A DNA stretch of 64,000 nt from Clostridium cellulovorans 743B (GTDB lineage: Bacteria; Bacillota; Clostridia; Clostridiales; Clostridiaceae): the NCBI RefSeq assembly GCF_000145275.1, contig NC_014393.1, positions 682,001 to 746,000 of the forward strand. The letters are read 5' to 3'. The notes under the pieces are model-generated. The model ran no database searches, had not been told where the DNA came from, and saw only the letters and a program-made list of their open reading frames with translations. Below are positions 34,339 to 43,722 of the stretch, piece after piece. Positions within the stretch are counted from its first letter, which is position 1, and each line of letters begins with the position of its first letter. The translations under genes and the position numbers were made by a program.

Positions 34339-36042
34339 ATGAAGGGTTTTAAAATGAGGGGAAAAATATTAATATTGGTAATAGCCTTAATTCTATCTAC
34401 TGGTATAACATCACTAGTAATTGGATATTCATCATCTAGCTCATTAGCCAAAGATGGTATTTATGAAGAACTTACATCTGTTGAGAAGATGACTGTATCA
34501 TTAATAAATGAAAAATATCCAGGAGATTGGAAGTTGGATGGTAATAAACTATATAAAGGTGATAACTTAATTAATGAAGATAATGAATTTGTTGACTTTG
34601 TTAAGGAACAGACTAATTGTGAGATAACTATATTTAGAAAAGATACAAGAATAGTAACAACAATTTCTGAAGATGGGAAGAGGATAGTAGGAACTACTGC
34701 TAAGGAAAATGTAGTTTCAACTGTTATAGACAATAAAAAGGATTACCAAGGAAATGTTGAGATTTCTGGTGAACCCTTTTTAGTTAAATATTCACCTATT
34801 GTAGATTCAAAGGGAAATGCAATAGGTATGGTGTTTATAGGAAAAGAAAATTCTGATGTGAGAAGTATGATAAATAGTTCTATAGCGCTTATGCTTATAG
34901 CTACTGTTGTTATAAGTATTTTAGCTTATATATTATCTGCAATTATAGTTAAGAAAATAATAAATCCAATAATCATATCTATAGAGTGCCTAAAGAAAGT
35001 TGCTAATGGAGATTTAACTTTAGATATACCTGAAGATCTAACGGTAAGACACGATGAAGCAGGTGAATTAGCAAAAGCAGTTCAAAATATGCAGAAATCA
35101 TTAAAAGCTATCGTAACGAACATAAAAAAAGTAACTGGTGAAGTATATGAAAACTCAGAGAATCTTTTAGCGATTTCAGAAGAAATGTCAGCAACCTCTG
35201 ATAATATATCTCATGCTGTTCAAGAAATGGCATCAGGATCTACATCCCAAGCTCAAGATTTATCTACAGTCACAGAGGCATTAAATGATTTTGGGGATAA
35301 AATTGAGGATACTAAGGAGTCAGTAAGTGTAATTTATAATGGATCTGTAGAGATAGGAAATATGACTTCTTCAAGTAATGAAGATATGAAAAATGTAGTT
35401 AACTCAATTAATTCAGTAAAATCAGAGTTTGATGGATTTACACATAAAATCCAGGGGCTAGGGGATAACATAAAGAGAATTAATGAAATAACTGAAGCTA
35501 TTAACAGCATAGCGCAACAAACAAATCTTTTAGCCTTGAATGCAGCTATAGAAGCAGCAAGAGCTGGTGAAAGTGGAAGAGGTTTTGCTGTTGTTGCGGA
35601 AGAAATAAGAAAACTAGCAGAGCAAAGCAGTGAATCTTCAGATAACATAAAAGCATTAGTAGAGTCTATCTCTAAAGATGCGGACAACATAGTACATAGT
35701 TCTACAATTGTAAATGATCAGTTAACAGAGCAACTTGATGTGATTGATAATACAATAGTATCCTTTAAGAAAATAACTAAATCCATAGAATCTATAATAC
35801 CTAAAATGAATGGTGTTAATAAGGCGACAAATGATATAAATGAAAGCAAGGATGGAATATTAGGAAAAGCAGAAAATACTGCTGCTATTGCTGAGGAAAT
35901 ATCAGCATCTTCAGAGGAAATTGCGGCTTCAACTCAAGAGATGAATAATGCGGCTTGTCAGGTGGCAAAATCTGCTGAGGAGTTGACACTTCAGACAAAA
36001 AGACTTATTGAAGAAATCGAAGTATTTAAAGTGGAGAAATAG
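34339..36042 (+). CDS. Methyl-accepting chemotaxis protein 2
   Basis: 567-residue paralogue of the preceding gene with the same architecture: transmembrane helix at about 8-28, single-Cache-type sensor (KYPGDWKLDGNKLY to GMVFIGKEN), second helix at about 178-200, HAMP, and a signalling tip IAQQTNLLALNAAIEAARAG near 389-408. The sensor halves have diverged more than the signalling halves, as expected after duplication with ligand change. AGGGGG lies upstream of the ATG. A sigma-28-like promoter sits in the 200-bp gap, separate from the sigma-A-like promoter of the first copy, so the two may be expressed differently. Confidence 0.93.
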   Translation: MKGFKMRGKILILVIALILSTGITSLVIGYSSSSSLAKDGIYEELTSVEKMTVSLINEKYPGDWKLDGNKLYKGDNLINEDNEFVDFVKEQTNCEITIFRKDTRIVTTISEDGKRIVGTTAKENVVSTVIDNKKDYQGNVEISGEPFLVKYSPIVDSKGNAIGMVFIGKENSDVRSMINSSIALMLIATVVISILAYILSAIIVKKIINPIIISIECLKKVANGDLTLDIPEDLTVRHDEAGELAKAVQNMQKSLKAIVTNIKKVTGEVYENSENLLAISEEMSATSDNISHAVQEMASGSTSQAQDLSTVTEALNDFGDKIEDTKESVSVIYNGSVEIGNMTSSSNEDMKNVVNSINSVKSEFDGFTHKIQGLGDNIKRINEITEAINSIAQQTNLLALNAAIEAARAGESGRGFAVVAEEIRKLAEQSSESSDNIKALVESISKDADNIVHSSTIVNDQLTEQLDVIDNTIVSFKKITKSIESIIPKMNGVNKATNDINESKDGILGKAENTAAIAEEISASSEEIAASTQEMNNAACQVAKSAEELTLQTKRLIEEIEVFKVEK

Positions 36043-36053
36043 TTTGAAATTGG

Positions 36054-36080
36054 GAGAGAGAACTTATCTCTCTCTTTTTA
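36054..36080 (+). terminator. Terminator after chemoreceptor 2
   Basis: An 8-bp stem (GAGAGAGA at 36054-36061 with TCTCTCTC at 36067-36074), 5-nt loop and a T-run. Confidence 0.85.
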
Positions 36081-36224
36081 TTGCTAGGAATTTCAAGTTT
36101 GTGATTCTGAAAATGCATTTACTATATATTCCATTTGACGTATAATCTGAATAAAGCGTTATCATAAGGTAATGTGGTAGTCTAATTTATTTTATTAATT
36201 AATGTGAATAGGAGGTGGATTTTA

Positions 36225-36260
36225 GTGAGTTTCGGTGTTTATGATACCTTATCTCATTAA
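36225..36260 (+). CDS. Possible 11-codon leader ORF
   Basis: A GTG at 36225 with an ideal AGGAGGTGG about nine bases upstream opens an 11-codon frame (VSFGVYDTLSH, initiator read as Met) ending TAA at 36258-36260. The ABC ATPase ATG at 36270 follows nine bases later and has no good site of its own. Either the leader is translated and couples to the ATPase by reinitiation, or the true ATPase start is unusual. Seen in sequence; function inferred. Confidence 0.5.
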   Translation: MSFGVYDTLSH

Positions 36261-36269
36261 AGATAATTT

Positions 36270-36965
36270 ATGTTAAAGGTTACGAACTTAACTAAGAAAT
36301 ATGGAAAAATGTTAGCTGTTAAAAATGTAAGTTTTTTCGTTGAAACTGGAGAGATTGCTGTACTTGCTGGGCCTAATGGTGCAGGAAAGTCTACAGTTAT
36401 TAAGTCAATTGTCGGCCTTTTAAGATACCAAGGAAGTATAACTGTTAATGATAAGATTAATAAGAGTATTGAAGGTAAGAGTTATATAGGTTATATTCCA
36501 GAAATCCCTTCCTTATTTCCGTTGCTTACAGTTAGCGAACATATAACACTTATGGCACATGCTTTTGGAATAAAAGATTATGAAACCGAAGCAGAAGAAC
36601 TTTTGAAAGCCTTTGATCTTTGGGATAAGAAGGATAAGTTTGGTAGTGAACTTTCCAAAGGTATGCAACAAAAGGTAAGTATTTGTTGTGCAATTATAAC
36701 TAAGCCAAAGATACTTTTAGTAGATGAACCAATGGTTGGTCTAGATCCAAAAGCAATTAGAACTATGAAAAATCTTCTTCTTAAGTTAAAAGAACAAGGC
36801 ACATCTATAGTTGTCAGCACTCATCTTCTAGATTCAGTTCAAGATCTTTGGGATAGAATTATCATAATGAAAGATGGAGAATTTGTTTATTCTAATACTA
36901 AGCATGAAATAGGCAAGGAAGATAAATCTCTTGAGGACATATTCTTTGAATATACGGAGGAATAA
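36270..36965 (+). CDS. ABC transporter ATP-binding protein
   Basis: ATPase of an ABC exporter, 231 residues: Walker A GPNGAGKST (about 34-42), Q-loop region, signature LSKGMQQK, Walker B ILLVDEPMVGLDPKA and the H-loop STHLLDS. It resembles the ATPases paired with large ABC-2-type exporters in Firmicutes. The start ATG lacks a convincing ribosome site; an 11-codon ORF with a strong one ends nine bases upstream. It is followed after three bases by the membrane subunit, so the two form an operon. The substrate is unknown. Confidence 0.92.
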   Translation: MLKVTNLTKKYGKMLAVKNVSFFVETGEIAVLAGPNGAGKSTVIKSIVGLLRYQGSITVNDKINKSIEGKSYIGYIPEIPSLFPLLTVSEHITLMAHAFGIKDYETEAEELLKAFDLWDKKDKFGSELSKGMQQKVSICCAIITKPKILLVDEPMVGLDPKAIRTMKNLLLKLKEQGTSIVVSTHLLDSVQDLWDRIIIMKDGEFVYSNTKHEIGKEDKSLEDIFFEYTEE

Positions 36966-36968
36966 CTT

Positions 36969-38552
36969 ATGAAAGCTCTTATATATTTAATGAAAACAAA
37001 TATCATAAATTATTTTAAGCAGCTTAAGAAAAAGCCTGCTAAGGCAATTGGACCTATCGCGATGGTTGTATTTATGATAACTATGTTCCTTTCAAAAAAT
37101 GATACTTCTAAAACCTTGGATATAGATATATTTATAAGCTTATTTCTTTTGATAACCATAAGTGCGTTTATTTATTCCTTATATACTGGAACTAAGAGTA
37201 TAAATTCAAAGTTTAATATGGCTGATGTAAATCTTATATTTGTTTCACCTATAAAACCTCAGACAGTTATGATTTATGGAATAATAAAAAAGATGTCTGT
37301 AGAGTTGTTTGCTTATTTTTATATAATATATCAAATTCCTAATTTGACTAAATCTATGGATATTACTATAGGGCAAACTGTATCTGTAATAATAATTTTT
37401 ATTATCATGCAAATTGTATTTTGTAACATAGTAAAACTCTTAGTGTTTGTATTAAATTCAAAATATCCATTGCTAGGAAGGATAATTCGTTTAACAATAA
37501 AAATTGTAGGTGCTGTACTGTGTGTAGCAGCAGTGTTAATTTTCTTGAAAGGCAGACCTATAACCTTTGTAAAGGAATTGTATAGTTCTATAGGACAGGA
37601 TTCATGGATTAAGTTCATTCCTATATTTGGATGGGTAAGAGAAATGGTTTATCAAAGCCTTACAACGATAAATATGACCTTTTTCTTATACCTTGCGATG
37701 ATTATATTTTTAAGTGTTCTGTTAGTATACATAACATATTGTATAGAGATTGACTTTTATGAAGATATGTTATCATCAGCTGAAGCCAATGAAGTGATTA
37801 AGAAGGCTAAAAATAGAGAACAGGTTACTACAGAGTCAAATAGAAATAATAGGCTATTTAAAGCTTTTAGAAAAGTTCAATTAAAATTAGATAACAAGTA
37901 TAAAGCGGAAGTTTTATTTTATAAGCATTTAAATGAATATTCAAAAAGAAGTTTTTTATTTTTTATTAATACGTACTCCATTATATTATTATTAGTATCG
38001 CTTACCTTGGGGATTTTTGCAAAGGGAGTAGAAATAAAACTTGTTTATATGATTTTCTGTGGCTTACTTTTCTTTGGAGCAGGTCTTGCAGGGAAGATAT
38101 ATTATGAGATAACAAATCCACTTATTTTTATGATTCCAGATTCACCACAGAAGAAATTGTTTTATGGAACAGCTTCTTCTTTAATAAAACTTGTTTCTGA
38201 CAGCATAATATTATTTATTCCCTTTGGTATTTTAAGTGGTGTATCAATAATTGAAATGTTTCTGTGTTGCATAAGCTATGTGCTTTTAGGAGCAATGTTT
38301 TCTTACAGTGGACTTGTTGGTTTTAGAATCTCAAATTACTTTGGATTTACAGATCAAATATCACAAGGTGTATTTTTTATGTTTTTTCAGATGTTTTTAT
38401 TGGTTCCAGCTGCTATAATGGTGATAACCTTAGGGGTTGCCACAGAATTCAGTGGTTATGCAATATATTTAGCAATGATAGCCTATACTTCAGTATTAAC
38501 AGTAATATTTTCCTTTGGTGCTGTAGGAATTTTTGATAATATGGAACTATAG
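36969..38552 (+). CDS. Putative ABC exporter membrane subunit
   Basis: 527-residue integral membrane protein with about 10-12 hydrophobic helices in two clusters (about 28-235 and 320-525) and a charged cytoplasmic stretch in between (ANEVIKKAKNREQVTTESNRNN). The layout and opening MKALIYLMKTNIINYFKQLKKKP fit the 'putative ABC exporter' family found beside ATPases of the preceding type. CGGAGGAAT, six bases before the ATG, spans the end of the ATPase gene. Substrate not deducible. Confidence 0.85.
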   Translation: MKALIYLMKTNIINYFKQLKKKPAKAIGPIAMVVFMITMFLSKNDTSKTLDIDIFISLFLLITISAFIYSLYTGTKSINSKFNMADVNLIFVSPIKPQTVMIYGIIKKMSVELFAYFYIIYQIPNLTKSMDITIGQTVSVIIIFIIMQIVFCNIVKLLVFVLNSKYPLLGRIIRLTIKIVGAVLCVAAVLIFLKGRPITFVKELYSSIGQDSWIKFIPIFGWVREMVYQSLTTINMTFFLYLAMIIFLSVLLVYITYCIEIDFYEDMLSSAEANEVIKKAKNREQVTTESNRNNRLFKAFRKVQLKLDNKYKAEVLFYKHLNEYSKRSFLFFINTYSIILLLVSLTLGIFAKGVEIKLVYMIFCGLLFFGAGLAGKIYYEITNPLIFMIPDSPQKKLFYGTASSLIKLVSDSIILFIPFGILSGVSIIEMFLCCISYVLLGAMFSYSGLVGFRISNYFGFTDQISQGVFFMFFQMFLLVPAAIMVITLGVATEFSGYAIYLAMIAYTSVLTVIFSFGAVGIFDNMEL

Positions 38553-38579
38553 ATGAAAAGACAATTGGAGGAGTCCTTG

Positions 38580-38846
38580 ATGATGGTAAAGATTTGGGGT
38601 AAGTTAATTAAGAATAACAAGATAATTAAACAAGCTGTTGCTAGTTCAGATATACATGATACATACCAGGAAAACTTAACTGAATGTATTGTTGAACTTT
38701 GCTATGGTTTTGATATAGGAAAGCCATATTGGTTAACGAAGAATGCCGATGAGTACAATAAGAGATATAAAACAACCTTTAATGTAGATAATTTTATAGA
38801 ATCAATAGAGTTTGATAAGTTTATTATTGAGGCTTTAGAGGAATAA
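38580..38846 (+). CDS. Small conserved hypothetical protein in ABC operon
   Basis: 88 residues from the ATG at 38580 (GGAGGAG six bases upstream); an in-frame ATG at 38553 abuts the previous stop but lacks a site. No membrane helix, acidic C-terminus (FDKFIIEALEE), with VELCYGFDIGKPYWL and DEYNKRYKTTF. I do not recognise the family. It probably belongs to the ABC operon: it starts 27 bases after the permease stop and a terminator follows. Confidence 0.72.
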   Translation: MMVKIWGKLIKNNKIIKQAVASSDIHDTYQENLTECIVELCYGFDIGKPYWLTKNADEYNKRYKTTFNVDNFIESIEFDKFIIEALEE

Positions 38847-38860
38847 ATTTCAATAGTATA

Positions 38861-38902
38861 AAAACAACCAATGGGTTTAGGATAACTCATTGGTTGTTTT
38901 GT
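38861..38902 (+). terminator. Terminator of the ABC exporter operon
   Basis: A 16-bp stem with one wobble (38861-38876 with 38885-38900), 8-nt loop, with A-rich and T-rich flanks. Confidence 0.88.
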
Positions 38903-38970
38903 TAAGTGAAAAATAATCATTCTCAGGTCGTAAAATATCATTATTCTGGGAGGTTGAAAGGTAGGAATGA

Positions 38971-39603
38971 TTAATGATAACCATAGATGTCAAATATTCT
39001 CCAAGGTGTATTTTCCTTTTCCTGTACAACTATAAAATCTCTTGTCCAATTCCCATTACTCCATTGCGCTGCTGAGGCATATTTATCTGTAAGCTTAATT
39101 GTATAGTTGACTTCTATCACTTGAAATTCATAGGGGTTAAACTTGTTAATTGTATCCATAAAATTATATGAAATAAAATCAGGGTTGTTAGAGTATTCTT
39201 CTTCACTTAGCTTTTTTAAACTGTGTATTGTTATTGCTTCAGCATATTCTCCTTCATCAAAGAGGTTTTTGTAAATCTGTGATTGGTTATTGAATTCTGG
39301 GCTATCTATAAATAACTTACTAAGTTCATCATACTTATCATTTATTTGAATTTTAAATTTATCAAGAATAACTTTTTCTGCATCAGATTTTGGTTCTATT
39401 TCTGCTTTGAAAAATCTTGTGTCATTATGATACTCTAGTTCATAAGATGCTGATACATTTGAAGTACCATCACTTAGAGAACTATTTGCAGTAGAAGATT
39501 CTTTCACAGGTTTTTCTGTTTTTGAGCATCCAGCTCCAGTAAATAAAGCTATGACTAGAAATATAGATAATAAGCTTTTCTTATTGTTTAGCAAGGATTT
39601 CAC
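38971..39603 (-). CDS. Lipoprotein of unknown function
   Basis: 210 residues. The N-terminus MKSLLNNKKSLLSIFLVIAL with TGAGC gives a lipoprotein signal (Cys26), followed by a Ser/Thr-rich linker to about 52. The rest is a globular alpha/beta domain ending TPWRIFDIYGY, with YTIKLTDKYASAAQWSNGNW, resembling NTF2-like or DUF4829-like folds of secreted proteins, without a firm family. The start is a GTG with AAAGGA only two bases upstream, so a TTG three codons in is possible. Monocistronic, convergent with the ABC operon. Confidence 0.72.
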   Translation of the reverse strand: MKSLLNNKKSLLSIFLVIALFTGAGCSKTEKPVKESSTANSSLSDGTSNVSASYELEYHNDTRFFKAEIEPKSDAEKVILDKFKIQINDKYDELSKLFIDSPEFNNQSQIYKNLFDEGEYAEAITIHSLKKLSEEEYSNNPDFISYNFMDTINKFNPYEFQVIEVNYTIKLTDKYASAAQWSNGNWTRDFIVVQEKENTPWRIFDIYGYH

Positions 39604-39930
39604 ATTCCTTTAAATAATATATCTGAGTTTACATATAAATATCTGAAATAAATATCCCAAATTGAAATAATTAGATTATAGGTAAATAATATCATTTGTT
39701 TGGAGGCAATAGTAAAATCTAAACTAAAGTTTATATTTGGCTACTAAAATGCTTTTAATAAATTTTAAGTAGGTGTTTTGTAGGTTAAATACAAAAAATA
39801 ATTAATCTATATGAGATACAAGGAATAATTACATATACATGGATATTTAACATGAAAATGTATTGACATTATTTGTTTATGAGTGTATTATGACATTAGT
39901 ACACTAAAACATAGATATTGGAGGTGTGTA
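39604..39930. other. Intergenic gap upstream of the GntR operon
   Basis: The left ~250 bp is AT-rich with no supportable gene. The right end contains the strong promoter and inverted repeat described separately. Promoter elements for the divergent lipoprotein could not be assigned. Confidence 0.5.
39863..39905 (+). promoter_or_regulatory. Consensus promoter with overlapping GntR (YtrA-type) operator
   Basis: TTGACA (39863-39868), 17 bp, TATTAT (39886-39891). An inverted repeat AGTGTA (39882-39887) N12 TACACT (39900-39905) overlaps the -10 and start site. The half-site matches what I recall for the Bacillus YtrA operator (AGTGTA inverted with about 13 bp between). It predicts tight autorepression by the first gene product. 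Confidence 0.78.
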
Positions 39931-40305
39931 ATGAGTTATTATTTTGATGATAAAATCCCAATATACCTGCAGATAATGGATATCATAAAACAAAACATTG
40001 TAAGTGGAGAATTATCAGAAGGTGATAAGCTGTTGTCTGTAAGAGAAATGGCTGAGAAATATAGCGTAAATCCAAATACAATTCAAAGAGCTTATCAAGA
40101 GCTAGAAAGAAACAATATCATTTACACTCAGAGAGGAATGGGAACATTTATAACGAAGGATAGCAGCAAAATTGAAGAAATTAAAAACACAATGGCTGTA
40201 GATATTGTTATAACTTTTATAGATGGAATGAAAAAAATTGGGTTTGCTTCAGAGGAGGCTATTAAGGTTCTTCAAAACTATGTTGCAAAGGAGATGAAAG
40301 GGTGA
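39931..40305 (+). CDS. ytrA: GntR-family repressor, YtrA subfamily
   Basis: Short GntR regulator of 124 residues: winged helix at about 10-75 (PIYLQIMDIIKQNIVSGELS, LLSVREMAEKYSVNPNTIQR, TQRGMGTFI) and a short helical tail for dimerisation, the hallmark of the YtrA subfamily, which controls ABC operons. The ATG at 39931 has GGAGGTG upstream; an upstream in-frame ATG at 39883 lies inside the -10 region and is not credible. Its stop overlaps the GTG of the next gene. The operator in its promoter indicates autorepression. Confidence 0.92.
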   Translation: MSYYFDDKIPIYLQIMDIIKQNIVSGELSEGDKLLSVREMAEKYSVNPNTIQRAYQELERNNIIYTQRGMGTFITKDSSKIEEIKNTMAVDIVITFIDGMKKIGFASEEAIKVLQNYVAKEMKG

Positions 40306-41003
40306 AGTCTATTTTAGAAATAGAAAATTTATCTAAGAGTTTTTCAAGAAGAAAAGCTTTAGATGGTATAAGTCTTAATTTAGAAAATAGTAAGGTTCTT
40401 GGACTAATCGGACCAGCTGGGAGCGGAAAAACTACTTTAATTAATATAATAGCTGGGCTTGCTAAACAAGACCAAGGAACAATTAAAATAGATGACCATG
40501 AACCAGGAGTATATACAAAAGAGATAGTTTCTTATCTACCTCAAGGAAATCATCTTCACAACTGGATGACTGTAAAAGAAGAAATCGGATTTTTCCAAGA
40601 CTTTTATAAAGACTTTGATAAGAAAAAGGCAGAAAATCTGCTTAGTGACATGAATATTGATGGAAAAATCAAGGTTGGAAATCTTTCAAAGGATAATCTT
40701 GAAAAGTTAAAGCTTACTTTAATATTTTCAAGAAAAGCAAAATTGTACCTGTTAGATGAGCCTTTTAGTGGTGCTGATTCATTAGTAAGGGATGAGATAA
40801 TAGATATAATTTTAAGAAGCTATGATGAAGAAAGCTCAGTAATTCTTTCTTCTAAGGATGCTAAAATTTTTGAAAGATTAGTAGATAAAGTTGCTTTTAT
40901 TTCAGGTGGAAAAATTCTTTTAAGTGGAGATCCAGAAGATCTTAGACATGAAAGAAGAATGTCAATTGATGATTTATACAGGGAGGTAATTAAAAATGTT
41001 TAA
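40302..41003 (+). CDS. ABC transporter ATPase (YtrB-like)
   Basis: 233 residues from a GTG overlapping the regulator stop (GTGA). Walker A GPAGSGKTT (about 36-44), Walker B LYLLDEPFSGAD and downstream SSKDAKIFE. The signature region is degenerate (VGNLSKDNLEKLKL rather than LSGGQ), as in YtrB/BcrA-like ATPases of small GntR operons. It pairs with the following permease, whose start lies eight bases inside this gene. Confidence 0.9.
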   Translation: MKSILEIENLSKSFSRRKALDGISLNLENSKVLGLIGPAGSGKTTLINIIAGLAKQDQGTIKIDDHEPGVYTKEIVSYLPQGNHLHNWMTVKEEIGFFQDFYKDFDKKKAENLLSDMNIDGKIKVGNLSKDNLEKLKLTLIFSRKAKLYLLDEPFSGADSLVRDEIIDIILRSYDEESSVILSSKDAKIFERLVDKVAFISGGKILLSGDPEDLRHERRMSIDDLYREVIKNV

Positions 41004-41796
41004 ATTATTAAAGTATGAATTAAAAGCTAGAAATAAGATAATATTTGCTACTTGTATAGCTTTAATTTTAATAAATCTATTTGCTCTTATTAGCTTTAAG
41101 TGGGGCGGATTAATGTCTAATTCAAAAGGACTTTCTTTCTCAGGAGATGTAGATTTAAATTTCACTTCAATAATGTCAATGTTGGTAGCTATAATCATAA
41201 ATGGAGTTAGCATGATTGTCGCTATAATTATGGCTATTAGAATATTGTTAAAGGATATCTTTAGCGATTCGGGAAAGTTACTTTTCACACTACCTAAGAA
41301 TGGTTGCACTATAGTTGGTGCAAAATTGATTTCTGCAGCTGGAGAATTCCTAATTTATTTTTCTATAATATTAGTTTTTGCAGCACTTCATGTTATGAAG
41401 ATAGTTAAAGCGTCAGAAGCGGCTATTGGAAAGACTCTTTACTTAATGGACGATCTTTTGTATATAGCAGTAATTGCACTAGTTGGCTATGTTTTTGTTA
41501 TTGTATTAGCCTATTTCTCTATAATTCTGTTTAGAAGCATAGCTAAGACAAAGTCACTTGCAACAGTTTTAGCAGTTATTGCTTTCTTCGCATTAAACGG
41601 TGCCTTTGGAGCAATAGGAAGATTAATTAAGAATGCAATGCCAATATATATCGAACTTCAAAAATTTACAATAGAAAGTACTTCATCAGCATCTATTACT
41701 CAGACAAGTGTAACTGGACTTTTGTTTAAAATAGTTGTTGCTATAGTATTGTTTGCAGTATCAGCAAGCATCATTGAAAAGAGAGTAGAGATCTAA
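40996..41796 (+). CDS. ABC-2-type permease (YtrC/YtrD-like)
   Basis: 266-residue membrane protein with six predicted helices: MFKLLKYELKARNKIIFATCIALILINLF at the N-terminus, then about 70-95, 118-138, 156-182, 192-212 and 238-260. It is the membrane partner of the preceding ATPase by overlap and operon position. In Bacillus the equivalent system responds to cell-wall antibiotics that bind lipid II cycle intermediates; substrate here unknown. Confidence 0.85.
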   Translation: MFKLLKYELKARNKIIFATCIALILINLFALISFKWGGLMSNSKGLSFSGDVDLNFTSIMSMLVAIIINGVSMIVAIIMAIRILLKDIFSDSGKLLFTLPKNGCTIVGAKLISAAGEFLIYFSIILVFAALHVMKIVKASEAAIGKTLYLMDDLLYIAVIALVGYVFVIVLAYFSIILFRSIAKTKSLATVLAVIAFFALNGAFGAIGRLIKNAMPIYIELQKFTIESTSSASITQTSVTGLLFKIVVAIVLFAVSASIIEKRVEI

Positions 41797-41831
41797 AGTT
41801 AATAAAACGAGCCTTTGGAAGGGGGAAAAGT

Positions 41832-42512
41832 TTGGTGAGTTACGTAATTGAAGTAGAAGATTTACATAAGAGCTATCAAATGGGGGATATGTCTGTTGAT
41901 ATTCTTAAAGGTATAAGCTTGAATATCTCTTTAGGAGAATTTGTTTCAATAATGGGACCTTCAGGTTCTGGAAAAAGTACATTGCTTTATCTTTTAGGAG
42001 GTCTAGATAAACCAACAAAAGGAAGCATAAAAATAAAAGGTTCTGATATTGCAAAAATGAATGATAAAGCTGAGAGTATAATGAGAAGAAGAGAAATTGG
42101 TTTTGTGTTTCAGTTTTATAATCTAATACCTAACTTAACTGTTGAAGAAAACATAATGCTTCCTCTTTTGCTAGATGGCAAAAAGACAAATAAGTATAAA
42201 AAAGAGCTCAATGATATTCTTGAAATAGTAGGACTTACAGAAAGAAGAAACCATACACCAAGAGAACTATCTGGTGGACAGCAGCAAAGAGTTGCAATTG
42301 CAAGGGCATTAATTAATGAGCCAGATATTATATTAGCTGACGAACCTATCGGAAATCTTGATTCCAAAACTGGAAATGAGATAATGAATCTTTTCCAAAA
42401 AATAAATAAGGAAAAGGGAAAAACTATTGTCCAAGTTACGCACTCTATAGAATCTGCTGGCTTTGGTCAAAGAATAATAAATGTTAGAGATGGAAAGGTG
42501 GAAAATATCTAA
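41832..42512 (+). CDS. MacB/LolD-type ABC ATPase (YtrE-like)
   Basis: 226 residues: Walker A GPSGSGKSTL, Q-loop VFQFYNLIPNLTVEENI, signature LSGGQQQRVAIARAL, Walker B IILADEPIGNLD and H-loop VTHSIES. This set is typical of the type VII (MacB/Lol/FtsE) ATPases that drive FtsX-like permeases. The start is TTG at 41832 or GTG at 41835, both behind GGGGG. Its TAATG stop overlaps the next start by one base. Confidence 0.94.
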   Translation: MVSYVIEVEDLHKSYQMGDMSVDILKGISLNISLGEFVSIMGPSGSGKSTLLYLLGGLDKPTKGSIKIKGSDIAKMNDKAESIMRRREIGFVFQFYNLIPNLTVEENIMLPLLLDGKKTNKYKKELNDILEIVGLTERRNHTPRELSGGQQQRVAIARALINEPDIILADEPIGNLDSKTGNEIMNLFQKINKEKGKTIVQVTHSIESAGFGQRIINVRDGKVENI

Positions 42513-43678
42513 TGAAAAAGCTATTTATTATGTTTCTTATTGCGGCTGCTATGACCACACTTACTGCTTGTAGTGAGAGTCAACAATCAGTAACTGTAAC
42601 TGCATCAAATTCAACTGAAGAAGCTAGTAGTACTGGAAATGTTCAAGCTTATGGGGTTATAAAATCAGGAACTGTTAAAAATATCAATGTCAATTTCCCA
42701 ACAGCAGTTGAGGAGATATATGTTAAAGCTGGCCAAAAGGTAACTAAGGGTGAAAAGTTAGTAAGAATAAATATATCTGAATATGAGGGGCTTATAAAAA
42801 ACAAGGAACATGAAGCTAGAGTTGCTCAATTAGAAGTTCAAAGTGCTCAAAACGGGGAAAATATAGATCTTCAAAATGAAACTATAAGAAAATTGAATGA
42901 AGATTTAGTTACAAAACAAGGGTATCTTAATAATAATAGCAGTCCAGAAATGATAAAGCTTCAAAAAGATCTAACTTATTGTCAAAATGCTTACAATAAA
43001 GCAAAGTCAGCGTTAGATGCAAATGAAGCAGCTGCTAAACAAAATAAATTATCTTCAGCAACAGAATTAGAGGAAAGCAGAAGTAAAGAGCAAGAGGCTT
43101 TCAAAGCTTTAGAAGATGTGAAATTTGATATAGATACATTAAATGCAAAATTAAAAGAGGAAATAGGACAAATACAATCAGATATATCTAAAGCTCAAAT
43201 TCAGCAGAATACTATTACAGCAGGAAATGTGCCAGAGGTTCAGACAGAAAAGTTAAATCAATTAAACGAAGAAATTGCATTGATGAGAAAGAATTTAGAA
43301 GAAGCATTCTTAAAAGATGGAATAATCTCTTGTGATGTTGATAGTGCAGTTGTAGGAGATGTTATTAGCAATGTTGGTGAGGCTGTTGAAAAGAATGTAA
43401 AACTTTTAAGTTTAATAGATACAAAACAACTTATTGTAGAAGCTGATATATCAGAAGAATTCTACAAGGATGTTAAACAAGGAGCAACTGTAAAAATAAT
43501 ACCGATTGCTGATAAATCAAAAGAGTATACAGGAAAGGTAACATATATCGCAAGTAATGTTACTAAGGAAAATACAGAATCAATAATCAAAGCTCAGATC
43601 ACAATAGAAAATGCTGATGAGTTCTTACTACCAGGATTAAATGTAAATTTACAGATTAATGCACAAGGTGTTAAATAA
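42512..43678 (+). CDS. Membrane-fusion (HlyD/MacA-type) lipoprotein
   Basis: 388 residues. Lipoprotein signal (MKKLFIMFLIAAAMTTLTAC, Cys20), then lipoyl-like half motif (AYGVIKSGTVKNINVNFPTAV, then VKAGQKVTKGEKLV), a coiled-coil hairpin at about 105-260 and a return beta-barrel (DVDSAVVGDVI, DTKQLIVEADISEEFY, GLNVNLQI). In Gram-positives such adaptors work with an ABC/FtsX pair to move or sense molecules outside the membrane. The basic Bacillus ytr operon lacks an adaptor of this type, so this is an addition. Position between ATPase and permease supports a three-part complex. Confidence 0.88.
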   Translation: MKKLFIMFLIAAAMTTLTACSESQQSVTVTASNSTEEASSTGNVQAYGVIKSGTVKNINVNFPTAVEEIYVKAGQKVTKGEKLVRINISEYEGLIKNKEHEARVAQLEVQSAQNGENIDLQNETIRKLNEDLVTKQGYLNNNSSPEMIKLQKDLTYCQNAYNKAKSALDANEAAAKQNKLSSATELEESRSKEQEAFKALEDVKFDIDTLNAKLKEEIGQIQSDISKAQIQQNTITAGNVPEVQTEKLNQLNEEIALMRKNLEEAFLKDGIISCDVDSAVVGDVISNVGEAVEKNVKLLSLIDTKQLIVEADISEEFYKDVKQGATVKIIPIADKSKEYTGKVTYIASNVTKENTESIIKAQITIENADEFLLPGLNVNLQINAQGVK

Positions 43679-43722
43679 GAGGTCTAGGCTTCAGAAAATT
43701 ATTGGTTACAAAGGGGAATATT

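Noticed and set aside
39883..39930. Upstream start for the GntR regulator
   Set aside because: This ATG lies within the -10 region of the best promoter, so it cannot be in the transcript.
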